From Novosphingobium huizhouense (GTDB lineage: Bacteria; Pseudomonadota; Alphaproteobacteria; Sphingomonadales; Sphingomonadaceae), in NCBI RefSeq assembly GCF_020179475.1, contig NZ_JAILXZ010000001.1:744001-808000 (forward strand): DNA of 64,000 nucleotides. The letters run 5' to 3'. Under the pieces are notes generated by a model. The model was not told the DNA's origin and did no database searches. It was given only the letters and a program-made list of their open reading frames with translations. Position 1 is the stretch's first letter, and every line of letters starts with the position of its first letter. A program made the translations under genes and the position numbers. Shown piece after piece: positions 8,710-18,180 of the stretch.

Positions 8710-10785
8710 TCAGGCGGGCACGCCCAGCTGCCAGAGCACGAAGGCGTACTCCTCGGCGACTTCGTTGATCGATCCGAACCTGCCCGACTTGCCGCCGTGC
8801 CCTGCGCCCATGTTGGTCTTGAGCAGCAGCTCGTTGGCGTCGGTCTTCACTTCGCGCAGCTTCGCCACCCACTTGGCCGGTTCCCAGTAGGTCACGCGCG
8901 GATCGTTCAATCCGGCGGTGACCAGCAGCGGCGGGTAGGCCTGCGGCTTGACCTGATCGTAGGGCGAATAGGAGCGGATCAGCTCGAACGCGGCGGCGTC
9001 CTCGATCGGGTTGCCCCATTCGGGCCATTCGCCCGGGGTCAGCGGCAGGCTCTCGTCGAGCATGGTGTTGAGCACGTCGACGAAGGGCACGTGCGCCACC
9101 ACCGCGCCGAACAGGTGCGGATCGGAATTGATCACCGCGCCCATCAGCTCGCCCCCGGCCGAGCCGCCCGAGATCGAGATGCGCCCTTCCTTGGTAAAGC
9201 CGCGTTCGATGAGCCCGCGCGCGACGTCGACGAAATCGTTGAAGGTGTTGGTGCGCTTGTCGAGCTTGCCGTCCTTGTACCAGCGCCGACCGAGGTCGTC
9301 GCCGCCCCGGATATGCGCGATGGCATAGGCAAAGCCGCGATCGACGAGGCTGAGCCGCGTGGTCGAGAAACCGGGGCCGATGGCGATGCCATAGGCGCCG
9401 TAGCCGTAGAGGTGGAGCGGGCCCGCTGCTTCGCGGTCCTTGCGCCAGAGCACCGAGACCGGCACCGCAGTGCCGTCGCGTGCAGGGATCTCGAGCCGCG
9501 CGGTCTCGTAGAGCGAGGCGTCGTAGCCGCTCGGGATCTCCTGCACCTTGAGCAGTTCGAGCGACCCGTCGGCGACGTGGTAGTCATAGACCGAAGCCGG
9601 GCTGACCATCGATTCATAGCTCACCCGCAGCTTGTCGACCGCCCATTCGGGATTGTCGCCAAGGCTCGCCTCGTAGCTCGCCTCGGGGAAGGCGATCGGT
9701 TCGATCCGCGCGGGATCGTCGTAATAGCGCACCTCGATCCGGTCGAGCCCGCGCACGCGGCCCTCGACGACGTAAAAGTCGCGGAACAGGTCGAACCCGG
9801 TCAGGTAGAAGTCGTCGCTGCCCGCGATCAGCGTGGTCCACTCGCCGGGCGTGGCCAGCGGCGCGGTGGCGAGGCGGAAGTTCTCGTGGGTGTCGTTGGT
9901 GTGGACGAACAGCGTATCGTCGCGCACGTCGACATCGTATTCGACGCCCGCCTGCCGCGGCTTGACGAGCAGCGGGGCCTTGAGCGGATCGTCGGCGGGG
10001 ACGAGCCGCACTTCGCTGGTCTCGTGGTCGCCGGTCGACAGGATCAGCCACTTCTCGTTGGCCGACAGCGACGCGCCGGCGCGGAAGCCTTCGTCGTCCT
10101 CGTGGTAGAGTTCCACGTCCTCGCTCACCGGCTGGCCGAGCCAGTGCAGGCGGACGTTGTCGGTGCGCCAGTTCTCGTTGGCGAGCGAATAGACGAGGCC
10201 GCTGTCGCCCTTGACCCAGATCAGGCCCGAATTGGTGCCCTCGATCACGTCGGGCAGGACTTCGCCGCTGGCGATGACCTTGATCCGCACGGTGTAGCGT
10301 TCCGAGCCGTTGTCGTCGACGCTCCAGGCGAGGCGGGTCCCGTCGTTCGAGACCGAGATCGCGCCGAGGCGGAAGTAGTCGTGGCCCTGCGCGAGCGCGA
10401 CTTCGTCGAGGATCAGTTCGTCGGCGCTGCCGTCGTCGGCCGCGCCCACCGGGCGGCGCCACCACTTCTTGTATTCGGCGCCTTCCTCGAATTCGATCCA
10501 GTAGAGGAAATCGCCGTCCTTCTGCGGCACCGACTTGTCGGCTTCCTTCACCCGCGCGCGCATCTCGGCGAACAGCGCGTCGATCGTGCCCTGGTGCGGC
10601 TGCATCCGCGCTTCGAACCAGGCGTTCTCCGCCTTGAGGTGGTCGAGCACCGCCTGATCCTCGACCTTGGGATAGCCGGGATCGCGCAGCCAGGCGTAGT
10701 CGTCGATGACGGTGAAACCGTGGCGAGTGAAGCTCGAGGGCTTCTTGGCGGCGATCGGCGGGGTGGTCTGTTCCATGCCCTGCAT
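8710..10785 (-). CDS. ptrB: Oligopeptidase B-like S9 prolyl oligopeptidase family peptidase
   Basis: This is a 691-residue cytosolic serine peptidase with no signal peptide. An N-terminal seven-bladed propeller (about residues 70-410) caps a C-terminal alpha/beta hydrolase. The nucleophile is S542 in GGSAGGELMG and the catalytic histidine H663 lies in GAGHGGKSGR. The HIRGGDDLGRRWYKDGK segment is characteristic of oligopeptidase B, which cleaves short peptides after basic residues. An internal start (MEQTTPP, three codons in) is equally possible. It is divergent from pepP, another peptide-degrading enzyme, with 58 bases between starts. Confidence 0.93.
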   Translation of the reverse strand: MQGMEQTTPPIAAKKPSSFTRHGFTVIDDYAWLRDPGYPKVEDQAVLDHLKAENAWFEARMQPHQGTIDALFAEMRARVKEADKSVPQKDGDFLYWIEFEEGAEYKKWWRRPVGAADDGSADELILDEVALAQGHDYFRLGAISVSNDGTRLAWSVDDNGSERYTVRIKVIASGEVLPDVIEGTNSGLIWVKGDSGLVYSLANENWRTDNVRLHWLGQPVSEDVELYHEDDEGFRAGASLSANEKWLILSTGDHETSEVRLVPADDPLKAPLLVKPRQAGVEYDVDVRDDTLFVHTNDTHENFRLATAPLATPGEWTTLIAGSDDFYLTGFDLFRDFYVVEGRVRGLDRIEVRYYDDPARIEPIAFPEASYEASLGDNPEWAVDKLRVSYESMVSPASVYDYHVADGSLELLKVQEIPSGYDASLYETARLEIPARDGTAVPVSVLWRKDREAAGPLHLYGYGAYGIAIGPGFSTTRLSLVDRGFAYAIAHIRGGDDLGRRWYKDGKLDKRTNTFNDFVDVARGLIERGFTKEGRISISGGSAGGELMGAVINSDPHLFGAVVAHVPFVDVLNTMLDESLPLTPGEWPEWGNPIEDAAAFELIRSYSPYDQVKPQAYPPLLVTAGLNDPRVTYWEPAKWVAKLREVKTDANELLLKTNMGAGHGGKSGRFGSINEVAEEYAFVLWQLGVPA

Positions 10786-10843
10786 CTATGGTCCCCGCAT
10801 GACGCCCGCAAGGCGAACGACATTCGCGCACAGGACACGAACC

Positions 10844-12649
10844 ATGCTGATGCACACCCATGAAGCCCGACTCGACGCGCTGCGCAAGGAACTGGCGGCG
10901 CGCGGCCTCGATGGCTTCGTCATCCCGATCTCCGACGAACACATGAGCGAATATGTCGGAGCCTATGCGCAGCGGCTCGCCTGGCTGACCGGCTTCGGCG
11001 GTTCGGCCGGGACCGCGGTGGTGCTGAAGGAAAAGGCCGCGATCTTCGTCGACGGACGCTACACGCTGCAGGTGCGCGATCAGGTCGATGGGCGCTTCTG
11101 GGAATACCAGTCGGTGCCGCAGACCTCGGTCGCCGAGTGGCTGGCGCGGAACGCGCCCGAAGGCGCGACCATCGGCTATGACGCCTGGCTCCATGCCAAG
11201 GGCTGGGCGGTCGGCGTCGCCCAGGCGCTCGAAGCGCGCGGCGCGCGGCTGGTCGCGGTCGAGGGCAACCCAGTCGACGCGGTGTGGGAGGACCGTCCTG
11301 CGCCCTCGCTCGCCCCCGCGCTGGTTCATGCCGACGGCCACGCCGGGCAATCGGGCAACGAAAAGCGCGCCGCCGTGGCCGAATGGCTCGCCGCCCACGC
11401 GCTCGACGCGGTGGTGATCTCGGCGCTCGATTCGGTCGCCTGGCTGCTCAACCTGCGGGGCAGCGACGTCGAGCGCACGCCGGTGGCGCTCTCGTTCGTG
11501 CTGGCCCATGCCGACGGCACCGCCGACCTGTTCATCGCGCCCGAGAAGGTGACGCCCGAGCTCGTCGCGCACCTCGGCAATGCCGTGCGGATCGCTCCGC
11601 GCGATGCCTTCGTGCCCGCGCTGCAGGCGCTCGCCGGCAAGAAGGTCGCGGTCGATCCCGAACGCGCGGTGGCGGCGATCTTCGCAACGCTGGAAGCCGC
11701 CGGGGCGCGCGTCGTCGCGGTGACCGATCCCACCGTACTGCCCAAGGCGATCAAGAACCCGGTCGAGCAGGCCGGGCACAAGGCCGCGCAGGAACGCGAC
11801 GGCGCCGCCGTCGCGCGCTTCCTGCACTGGGTGACGACGACCGCGCCGCAGGGCGGGGTGACCGAGCTTTCCGCTTCGGACAAGCTGGAAGCGTTCCGCG
11901 CCGAGGGCGGGCTGCTGCGCGACCTCTCGTTCGACACGATCTCGGGCGCGGGGCCGAACGGGGCGGTGGTGCACTACCGCGTCAGCGAGGAGACCAACCG
12001 CGCGCTCGAGCCCAACAGCGTTTACCTCGTCGATTCGGGCGGGCAGTACGTCGATGGCACCACCGACATCACGCGCACCGTCTGGATCGGCCCCGATGCG
12101 CCGCCGGCCGAGGTCAAGGACCGCTTCACCCGCGTGCTCAAGGGCCACATCGCGCTCGACCGCGCGGTCTTCCCCAAGGGCACCGCCGGCAGCCAGCTCG
12201 ACGCTTTCGCGCGCCAGTTCCTGTGGCAGGCGGGGCTCGACTACGCGCACGGCACCGGCCACGGCGTCGGCAGCTTCCTGTCGGTCCACGAAGGGCCGCA
12301 GCGCATCGCCAAGGCGGCGGGCGGACAGGCCGGCACCGGGCAGGACCTGCGTCCGGGCATGATCCTGTCGAACGAACCCGGCTACTACAAGACCGGCGAA
12401 TACGGCATCCGCATCGAGAACCTGGTCCTCGTCGAGCAGCGCGAGATCGCCGGGGCCGAAGGCGAATTCTACGGCTTCGAGACGCTGACCCACGTGCCGA
12501 TCGAGCGCGCGCTGGTCGACGAGACGCTGTTGACGGCCGAGGAACGCGCCTGGTGGAACGCCTATCACGCGCGCACCTTCGCGCTGCTTGCGCCGCAGCT
12601 TTCGGGCGACGACCTTGCCTGGCTGGAGCAGGCCTGCGCACCGCTGTGA
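10844..12649 (+). CDS. pepP: Xaa-Pro aminopeptidase (aminopeptidase P, M24B)
   Basis: This 601-residue metallopeptidase removes N-terminal residues preceding proline. It has the long, roughly 600-residue three-domain form: two creatinase-like N-terminal domains and a C-terminal pita-bread domain. Visible metal ligands are D397 and D408 in VDSGGQYVDGTTDITRT, the histidine of HGTGHGVG, and glutamates in SNEPGYY and the IRIENLV strand. Translation can start at ATG 10844 or at the second in-frame ATG 10850. It is paired divergently with oligopeptidase B, suggesting a peptide-catabolism locus. Confidence 0.94.
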   Translation: MLMHTHEARLDALRKELAARGLDGFVIPISDEHMSEYVGAYAQRLAWLTGFGGSAGTAVVLKEKAAIFVDGRYTLQVRDQVDGRFWEYQSVPQTSVAEWLARNAPEGATIGYDAWLHAKGWAVGVAQALEARGARLVAVEGNPVDAVWEDRPAPSLAPALVHADGHAGQSGNEKRAAVAEWLAAHALDAVVISALDSVAWLLNLRGSDVERTPVALSFVLAHADGTADLFIAPEKVTPELVAHLGNAVRIAPRDAFVPALQALAGKKVAVDPERAVAAIFATLEAAGARVVAVTDPTVLPKAIKNPVEQAGHKAAQERDGAAVARFLHWVTTTAPQGGVTELSASDKLEAFRAEGGLLRDLSFDTISGAGPNGAVVHYRVSEETNRALEPNSVYLVDSGGQYVDGTTDITRTVWIGPDAPPAEVKDRFTRVLKGHIALDRAVFPKGTAGSQLDAFARQFLWQAGLDYAHGTGHGVGSFLSVHEGPQRIAKAAGGQAGTGQDLRPGMILSNEPGYYKTGEYGIRIENLVLVEQREIAGAEGEFYGFETLTHVPIERALVDETLLTAEERAWWNAYHARTFALLAPQLSGDDLAWLEQACAPL

Positions 12650-12656
12650 CGCAAGC

Positions 12657-12685
12657 TTGCCGGCGCATTTGTTCGTGATATGTTC
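12657..12685 (+). promoter_or_regulatory. LexA box overlapping the VOC gene promoter
   Basis: GTTCGTGATATGTTC at 12671-12685 is an exact GTTC-N7-GTTC, the established LexA operator form in Alphaproteobacteria. It overlaps a sigma70-like -10 (TATGTT, 12679-12684) that lies 16 bases after a -35-like TTGCCG (12657-12662). The VOC gene starts 56 bases downstream. The match is exact, but functional status is inferred. Confidence 0.65.
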
Positions 12686-12741
12686 TTCCCGTCGCCCGGC
12701 CTCGTTTGCGAGTCGGGCGGCGACGACAGGGAGACAGGACG

Positions 12742-13113
12742 ATGATCGGATACGTGACGCTCGGCACCCGTGATCTCGCGCGCGGGGCGGCCTTCTACGA
12801 CGCGCTCGCCGCCGAACTCGGCACCGGGCGGATGATGGAGTGGGACGGCGCGATTGCCTGGGGCACGCCCGGCGGTGGCGCGGGCATCGGCCTCACCCTG
12901 CCGTTCGACGGGCAGCCCGCCACCGTCGGCAACGGCGTGATGGTCGCGCTAGAGGCGAAGGATGAAGCGCAGGTCGGCCGGCTCCATGCCATCGCGCTGG
13001 CGCACGGCGGCACGTGCGAGGGCGCGCCCGGCCCGCGCGGCGAGGAGGGGTTCTACGCCGCCTACTTCCGCGACCCCGACGGCAACAAGCTCAACGCCTT
13101 CGTCATGGGCTGA
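12742..13113 (+). CDS. VOC-superfamily (glyoxalase/bleomycin-resistance fold) protein
   Basis: This 123-residue single VOC module has the paired beta-alpha-beta-beta-beta pattern: GYVTLGTRDLARGAAFYDAL at the start, a central LPFDGQPATVGNGVMVA, and the terminal FRDPDGNKLNAF, whose acidic region usually supplies a metal ligand. The substrate is unknown; members include glyoxalases, dioxygenases and drug-binding resistance proteins. GGGAGACAGG precedes the ATG. An exact LexA box lies at the promoter, so SOS induction is suggested. That would fit a detoxification or drug-binding role, but this is inference. Confidence 0.85.
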   Translation: MIGYVTLGTRDLARGAAFYDALAAELGTGRMMEWDGAIAWGTPGGGAGIGLTLPFDGQPATVGNGVMVALEAKDEAQVGRLHAIALAHGGTCEGAPGPRGEEGFYAAYFRDPDGNKLNAFVMG

Positions 13114-13182
13114 AGGCGGGCAGGCAGGCGGCTCCCCGCTCCTCTCTAGCTTGCCCGTTGATGAACGCGGCTCTGCGGCTGT

Positions 13183-13231
13183 GACAAACTGCGACAAAAT
13201 GCCCCGGTGCGCGGCATAGTTGCGCGACAAG
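13183..13231 (+). promoter_or_regulatory. Direct repeats upstream of the EF-hand gene, candidate response-regulator site
   Basis: GACAAACTGC and GACAAAATGC are tandem at 13183-13202 with exact 10-base spacing, and a third related copy, GACAAGCTGC, starts at 13226, 33 bases on. Ten-base direct repeats on one face of the helix are typical of OmpR-family binding sites, and an OmpR-type regulator is encoded two genes downstream. The rest of the 269-base gap (13114-13382) shows no gene. Confidence 0.4.
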
Positions 13232-13382
13232 CTGCGCCTATACCGCTGCTCAAGGAAGCTGTGGCGAACGGTTCCCCTCTCCAGCCCCTCGGGGTCGGGG
13301 CGGACGGACACTCCCCCTTCGGCCGCTGCCCCCTGCCGCGCGCCGCAGCTTCCTCCAGTTTTTCAACGGACCGGAGCCGCCA

Positions 13383-14126
13383 GTGACCAGCAACGCGATC
13401 AAGAAATACGTCCTCGGCGTGTCCGCCGCCGCTCTCGTGCTCGGCGCCGGCACGCTCTATGCCGCGGCGCCCGATGGCGCCACGCCGCCCGCGCCCCCGG
13501 CGCCGCACCGCATGCACGGCGGCGCCGATGCCGACGGCGACGGCACGGTGACCTGGGCCGAGGCCAAGGCGGGCGCCGACGCGATGTGGGCGAAGCTCGA
13601 CGTCAATGGCGACGGCAAGCTCGACCAGGCCGACCGCGATGCCAGGACCGCGAAGAAGTTCGACGAGATCGACACCAACCGCGACGGCGCGATCAGCCGC
13701 GACGAGTTCGTTGCGCACCACCGTGCGATGAAGGGCCCGATGGGCGGCCCCGACATGCCTCCGCCGCCGCCCGGCGCCGACGGCCCGCCGCCTCCTGGCG
13801 CCGAGGGTCCGATGGCCGGTGGACCCGACGGTCCGATGCGCGGCCCGCACGGCATGCGCGGCGGCCGCGGCGGCGACATGATGATGGGCGGGCCGATGCT
13901 GCTGATGCTTGCCGACGCGAACAAGGACGGCGCCGTCACCCGCGCCGAATACGACGCCGCGGTCAAGGCGCACTTCGATGCCGCCGATGCCAACCACGAC
14001 GGCAAGATCACCCGCGAGGAGCGCCGCGCCGCGTTCCGGGCGATGCGACCGCGCGCCCGCGACGGCGAGCCGATGGGCGGGATGGGAGGCGGTATGGGCG
14101 ACATGATGCCACCGCCCGGCGAGTGA
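13383..14126 (+). CDS. Secreted EF-hand calcium-binding protein, five loops
   Basis: This 247-residue exported protein starts at GTG after a GGAG site. An N-terminal signal segment (about 6-28) ends in the AAA region near residue 28. Five 12-residue EF-hand loops are visible: residues 49-60, 73-84, 97-108, 178-189 and 202-213. All have the DxDxDG or DxNxDG core; the second ends in D instead of E. A Gly/Pro/Met-rich linker (about 116-172) separates loops 1-3 from 4-5, and a Met/Gly-rich tail ends the protein. It lies 47 bases before a two-component system, so it may be a regulated target or accessory sensor. The second idea is speculation. Confidence 0.85.
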   Translation: MTSNAIKKYVLGVSAAALVLGAGTLYAAAPDGATPPAPPAPHRMHGGADADGDGTVTWAEAKAGADAMWAKLDVNGDGKLDQADRDARTAKKFDEIDTNRDGAISRDEFVAHHRAMKGPMGGPDMPPPPPGADGPPPPGAEGPMAGGPDGPMRGPHGMRGGRGGDMMMGGPMLLMLADANKDGAVTRAEYDAAVKAHFDAADANHDGKITREERRAAFRAMRPRARDGEPMGGMGGGMGDMMPPPGE

Positions 14127-14173
14127 TCCTGCCGGTGCGTGATTTGGCGCCAATTCTGCGATAAGCCGGCGCG

Positions 14174-14917
14174 ATGACCGAGACCACGCCCACCCGCGTC
14201 CTCCTCGTCGACGACGAACCGGCCCTTCGGGAGCCCCTGGCGGACTACCTCGTCCGCCAGGGCTTCGCCGTGACCCAGGCCGGAACCGCTGCCGAAGCGC
14301 GCAGCCGCCTGCTCGAGAGCGAGGGCGGGCAGCGGCCCGACATCGCCCTGCTCGACATCATGATGCCGGGCGAGGACGGGCTGTCGCTGTGCCGCCACCT
14401 CGTCGAGGCGCGGCAGCTTCCGGTGATCTTCATCACCGCGCGCGGCGAGGCGACCGACCGCATCGTCGGGCTCGAGATCGGCGCCGACGATTACGTGGTC
14501 AAGCCCTTCGACCCGCGCGAACTGGTCGCGCGCATCCGCAGCGTGCTGCGCCGCGCCGCGCGCCAGCCGGCCGAAAGCGGCGATGCGTTCGTCTACGAAT
14601 TCGAAGGCTGGTGCCTCGATCCGCTCAAGCGCCGCCTGACCGATCCCGAAGGCGCGGCGGTGGCGATCTCCTCGGCCGAGTTCCGCCTGCTGCTCGCCTT
14701 CCTCGACCACCCGCGCCAAGTGCTCGACCGCGACCGCCTGCTCGACATGGTGCAGGGGCGCGAGGCGCACCTGTTCGACCGGGCGATCGACAACCAGATC
14801 AGCCGCCTGCGCCGCAAGATCGAGGTCGACAGCCGCAATCCGCAGCTGGTCCAGACCGTGTGGGGCGGCGGCTACATGCTTGCGGCCGAAGTGCGCAAGC
14901 GCCCGGCGACCGACTGA
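14174..14917 (+). CDS. OmpR-family response regulator
   Basis: This 247-residue regulator has a receiver domain (about 8-120) with the acidic pair in LLVDDEP, phosphoacceptor D61 in LLDIMMPGEDG, the T/S position in VIFITARGE and K in VVKPFDPRE. A winged-helix effector domain (about 135-238) follows, with FDRAIDNQISRLRRKIE as the recognition region and the terminal VWGGGYML hairpin. It is adjacent to its presumed histidine kinase (8 bases between stop and start). Its own or the EF-hand gene's promoter may be its target, judging from 10-base direct repeats upstream. Confidence 0.95.
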   Translation: MTETTPTRVLLVDDEPALREPLADYLVRQGFAVTQAGTAAEARSRLLESEGGQRPDIALLDIMMPGEDGLSLCRHLVEARQLPVIFITARGEATDRIVGLEIGADDYVVKPFDPRELVARIRSVLRRAARQPAESGDAFVYEFEGWCLDPLKRRLTDPEGAAVAISSAEFRLLLAFLDHPRQVLDRDRLLDMVQGREAHLFDRAIDNQISRLRRKIEVDSRNPQLVQTVWGGGYMLAAEVRKRPATD

Positions 14918-14925
14918 CCGCGACG

Positions 14926-16407
14926 GTGCGCGCGCTCTCTTCCCGCCTGCGCCGGCTCCCGGTCTGGCCGCGCAGCCTCCAGGGGCAGATGCTGCTGGCG
15001 CTGGCGCTCGCGCTGATGGTGGCGCAAGGGCTGTCCTCTGGCCTGATGTGGCGCGCGCAGCACGAGCGGCACCTCAACGGCATGGTCAACGCGCTCGCCT
15101 TCCGCCTGCTCGGCCAGTTGCCGCAGGACGGCCCCCCGCCGCCTGACGGACCTCCCCCGCCCGATGGACCGCCCCAGTCCGCCGCAGATGCGCAAGGCCG
15201 GTTCCATCGTCGCCCCGACGACGGCTTCCGCCTGCCGCGGCCGCTGCGGCTGCGGATCGAATCCACGTTCGCTGCGGGCAGGGGCGATCATCGCCGCAGC
15301 GATGCCGAAACGCCGCTGCAGGAAGTGCTCGAAGCGCAGGGCCTTGCCGAACCGACGGTCGTGGTGATCGAGCGCCGGCCGTGGGACGACCCCGTCATCG
15401 GGCGCTGGTTCCGCACCACGCGCCGCCCGCCGCTCGTCAATGCCGACGACGATCCGCCGCGCCTGGTCCTCGCCGCGCTGCGCCAGGCCGACGGGCGCTG
15501 GCTGGTGGCGCGGGTGCTGGTGCCCGCCGACGAGCGGCGCATCCTGATCTCGCTGCTGCTGCAGACGGTGTTCACCTACATCGTGCTGGTCGGCGCGACT
15601 GCGCTGATCGTGCGGCGCATCGCCCGGCCCCTGCGCGCGCTGACCCGCCGGGTCGAGAGCTTCGCCGCCGACCGCTCGCTCGACGGCCAGCTCGCCCCCG
15701 AAGGACCCGAGGACGTGCAGCGGCTGATCGAGGCGCACAACGCGATGGAGCACCGGATCGTTTCGCTGCTCGATGAAAAGGACGTGATGCTCGGCGCGAT
15801 CGGCCACGATCTCAAGACCCCGCTCGCCGCGCTGCGCGTGCGGATCGAGGCGGTCGACGACGATGCCGAGCGCGCGCGGATGGCCGCCACGATCGAGGAC
15901 ATCACCCGCTCGCTCGACGACATCCTCTCGCTCGCCCGCGTCGGTCGGCCGACCGACCCGGTGGAGAGCACGCAGCTGTCCGCGCTCGTCGCCGACGTGG
16001 TCGGCGAATACGAGGACATGGGCGAGGACGTCGACCTCGGCGAGACCGAGCGCATGGTCCTGCGCCTGCGGCCGACCTGGCTGCGCCGGGCCTTGCGCAA
16101 CCTCGTCTCCAATGCGCTGCGCTACGGCATGCGCGCGCGCATCTCGCTGGTGCGCGACGGACGCCATGCGCTGCTGCGGGTGGAGGACGATGGCCCGGGC
16201 ATTCCCGAAGCGGAGATCGCGCGGATGATGGAGCCGTTCACCCGGCTCGAAGCCTCGCGCAACAGCGCCACCGGCGGCGCCGGGCTCGGCCTTGCGCTCG
16301 CCCGCGCCATTGCCGAGCAGCACGGCGGCAGTCTCGTGCTGAAGAACCGGCTCGATGGCGGCAAGGTCGCAGGGCTCGCCGCCGAACTGCGGCTTCCGCT
16401 CGCCTGA
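14926..16407 (+). CDS. Sensor histidine kinase (EnvZ-like topology)
   Basis: This 493-residue kinase starts at a GTG just after the response-regulator stop. One membrane span near residues 22-42 and a second near 205-230 bracket a periplasmic sensor region. That region contains an unusual repeated PPPPDG run (about 65-80) and an acidic stretch, NADDDPP. A HAMP linker follows, then the DHp helix with phosphorylated H294 in IGHDLKTPLAALR. The HATPase domain has N-box RNLVSNALRYG, DDGPGIPE, and GGAGLGLALARAIAEQHGG. It pairs with the preceding regulator. The Pro/Asp-rich loop resembles composition in the neighbouring EF-hand protein, which may be coincidence. Confidence 0.93.
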   Translation: MRALSSRLRRLPVWPRSLQGQMLLALALALMVAQGLSSGLMWRAQHERHLNGMVNALAFRLLGQLPQDGPPPPDGPPPPDGPPQSAADAQGRFHRRPDDGFRLPRPLRLRIESTFAAGRGDHRRSDAETPLQEVLEAQGLAEPTVVVIERRPWDDPVIGRWFRTTRRPPLVNADDDPPRLVLAALRQADGRWLVARVLVPADERRILISLLLQTVFTYIVLVGATALIVRRIARPLRALTRRVESFAADRSLDGQLAPEGPEDVQRLIEAHNAMEHRIVSLLDEKDVMLGAIGHDLKTPLAALRVRIEAVDDDAERARMAATIEDITRSLDDILSLARVGRPTDPVESTQLSALVADVVGEYEDMGEDVDLGETERMVLRLRPTWLRRALRNLVSNALRYGMRARISLVRDGRHALLRVEDDGPGIPEAEIARMMEPFTRLEASRNSATGGAGLGLALARAIAEQHGGSLVLKNRLDGGKVAGLAAELRLPLA

Positions 16408-16413
16408 CCGGCG

Positions 16414-17988
16414 CTAGCGGAGCAGCCCGCCGAGCAGCCCGCGCGCAAAGCGGCCGAAGGCGGCGCCGCCGATCTGCGTCGCGACCGTGCCGACCACCGC
16501 GGAAAGCCCCGAGGCGACCGGCGAGGCGCGCGACTTCTTGCCCATGATCTCGGCGGCGATCACCGCGCCCGCCGAACTCGCCACCGCGCCCACCGCCGCC
16601 TTGCCCGCCTTGCCCCACAGGCTGGGCGATTGGCGCGCCGCGCCACGCTGCGCGACTTCGCCCTGCTCCTCGACCTGCCTCGCCGCCGCGGCCGCATCGG
16701 CGGCCTTCTGCGCCAGCACTTCGGCAGCGCTCTCGCGGTTGACGGCGGTGTCGTACTTGCCCTCGAACGGGCTGACCGACTGGATCACCGCCCGCTCCTT
16801 CGGGCTGACCGGCCCCAGGCGCGAGCGCGGCGGCGCGACCAGCGTGCGCTGGACCACCCCCGGCGCGCCATCGGCATCGAGCGTCGAGACCAGCGCCTCG
16901 CCCACTTTCAGCTCGGTGATCACCTTTTCGACATCGAGATCGGGATTGATGCGGAAGGTTTCGGCGGCGGCGCGGATCGCCTTCTGGTCGCGCGGGGTGA
17001 ACGCGCGCAGCGCGTGCTGCACGCGGTTGCCCAGTTGCCCGGCGATCTTTTCGGGAATGTCGATCGGGTTCTGGGTGACGAAGTAGACGCCCACGCCCTT
17101 CGAGCGGATCAGGCGAACGACCTGCTCGACCTTGTCGAACAGCGCCTGCGGGGCATCGTCGAACAAGAGGTGCGCCTCGTCGAAGAAGAACACGAGGCAA
17201 GGCTTTTCGGGGTCGCCAATCTCGGGCAGCGCCTCGAACAGCTCGGACAGCAGCCACAGCAGGAAGGTCGCGTAGAGCTTGGGGCTTTGCATCAGCTTGT
17301 CGGCGGCAAGCACGTTGACCATGCCGCGGCCCTGCTCGTCCACCTTGATGAAGTCGTTGATCTCGAACGCCGGCTCGCCGAAGAAGCGGTCCGCGCCCTG
17401 GCTTTCGAAGGCGAGCAGCTGGCGCTGGATCGTGCCGACGCTGGCCTTCGAGACATTGCCGTACTGCGTCGCCAGCGCGCTCGCGTTCTGCGCGCAGGCG
17501 ACCAGCACCGATTGCAGGTCGGCGAGGTCGATCAGCAGCAGGCCGTTGTCGTCGGCGTAGCGGAAGGCGATGTTGAGCACGCCTTCCTGCGTATCGTTGA
17601 GGCCGAGCAGCCGCGCGAGCAGCACAGGCCCCATTTCCGAGATCGTCGTGCGGATCGGATGGCCCCCCTCGCCATAGAGGTCCCAGAACACCGCCGGGTT
17701 GTCGGCATAGGCATAGTCGGCAAGGCCGACTTCCTTCGCTCGCGCCTCGAGCTTGTCGGCGTTCTTGAAGGTCGGGCTGCCGGGCATGGCGATGCCCGAC
17801 AGGTCGCCCTTCACGTCGGCCATGAACACCGGCACGCCGGCGCGGCTGAACTGTTCGGCGATGCCCTGCAGCGTCACCGTCTTGCCCGTGCCGGTCGCGC
17901 CCGCGACCAGCCCATGGCGGTTGGCGCGGTCGAGCCGCAACACCTGCTGCTGTCCGTCCGCCCCCAGCCCGATCACGATCTCGCCCAT
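16414..17988 (-). CDS. HerA-like ATPase, DUF853/YjgR family
   Basis: This 524-residue P-loop ATPase belongs to the HerA/FtsK-like group typified by E. coli YjgR. Walker A is GATGTGKT at residues 30-37. [12 protein letters not shown] follows, and Walker B-like [12 protein letters not shown] lies about halfway. The sensor-like [14 protein letters not shown] and the arginine-rich CTH region follow. The last ~100 residues are an Ala/Gly-rich tail with hydrophobic stretches that could associate with membrane. The biological role of the family is not established. It converges with the histidine kinase, with a 6-base gap. Confidence 0.88.
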   Translation of the reverse strand: MGEIVIGLGADGQQQVLRLDRANRHGLVAGATGTGKTVTLQGIAEQFSRAGVPVFMADVKGDLSGIAMPGSPTFKNADKLEARAKEVGLADYAYADNPAVFWDLYGEGGHPIRTTISEMGPVLLARLLGLNDTQEGVLNIAFRYADDNGLLLIDLADLQSVLVACAQNASALATQYGNVSKASVGTIQRQLLAFESQGADRFFGEPAFEINDFIKVDEQGRGMVNVLAADKLMQSPKLYATFLLWLLSELFEALPEIGDPEKPCLVFFFDEAHLLFDDAPQALFDKVEQVVRLIRSKGVGVYFVTQNPIDIPEKIAGQLGNRVQHALRAFTPRDQKAIRAAAETFRINPDLDVEKVITELKVGEALVSTLDADGAPGVVQRTLVAPPRSRLGPVSPKERAVIQSVSPFEGKYDTAVNRESAAEVLAQKAADAAAAARQVEEQGEVAQRGAARQSPSLWGKAGKAAVGAVASSAGAVIAAEIMGKKSRASPVASGLSAVVGTVATQIGGAAFGRFARGLLGGLLR

Positions 17989-18180
17989 CCGCGCCTGTCC
18001 TTCCGCTGTCGCCGGATGAGGTCTAGGCCGCGCGCCGGGGTTTGCAAACGGGATCGTGGGCCGAACCGGACCGCGCGCGCGTTCGGTTCAGGCCCCGCCG
18101 CACCCGCCTTGTCGCAAGGCCGCTTGTCATCGGCGATCGCGCATGGCGTCGTGTCGATGCGGGAGCGAGGAGCCGGAACC

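Noticed and set aside
8617..10863. Open frame of 748 codons opposite oligopeptidase B
   Set aside because: The coding strand has a complete S9 peptidase with catalytic residues; the opposite product has no family resemblance.
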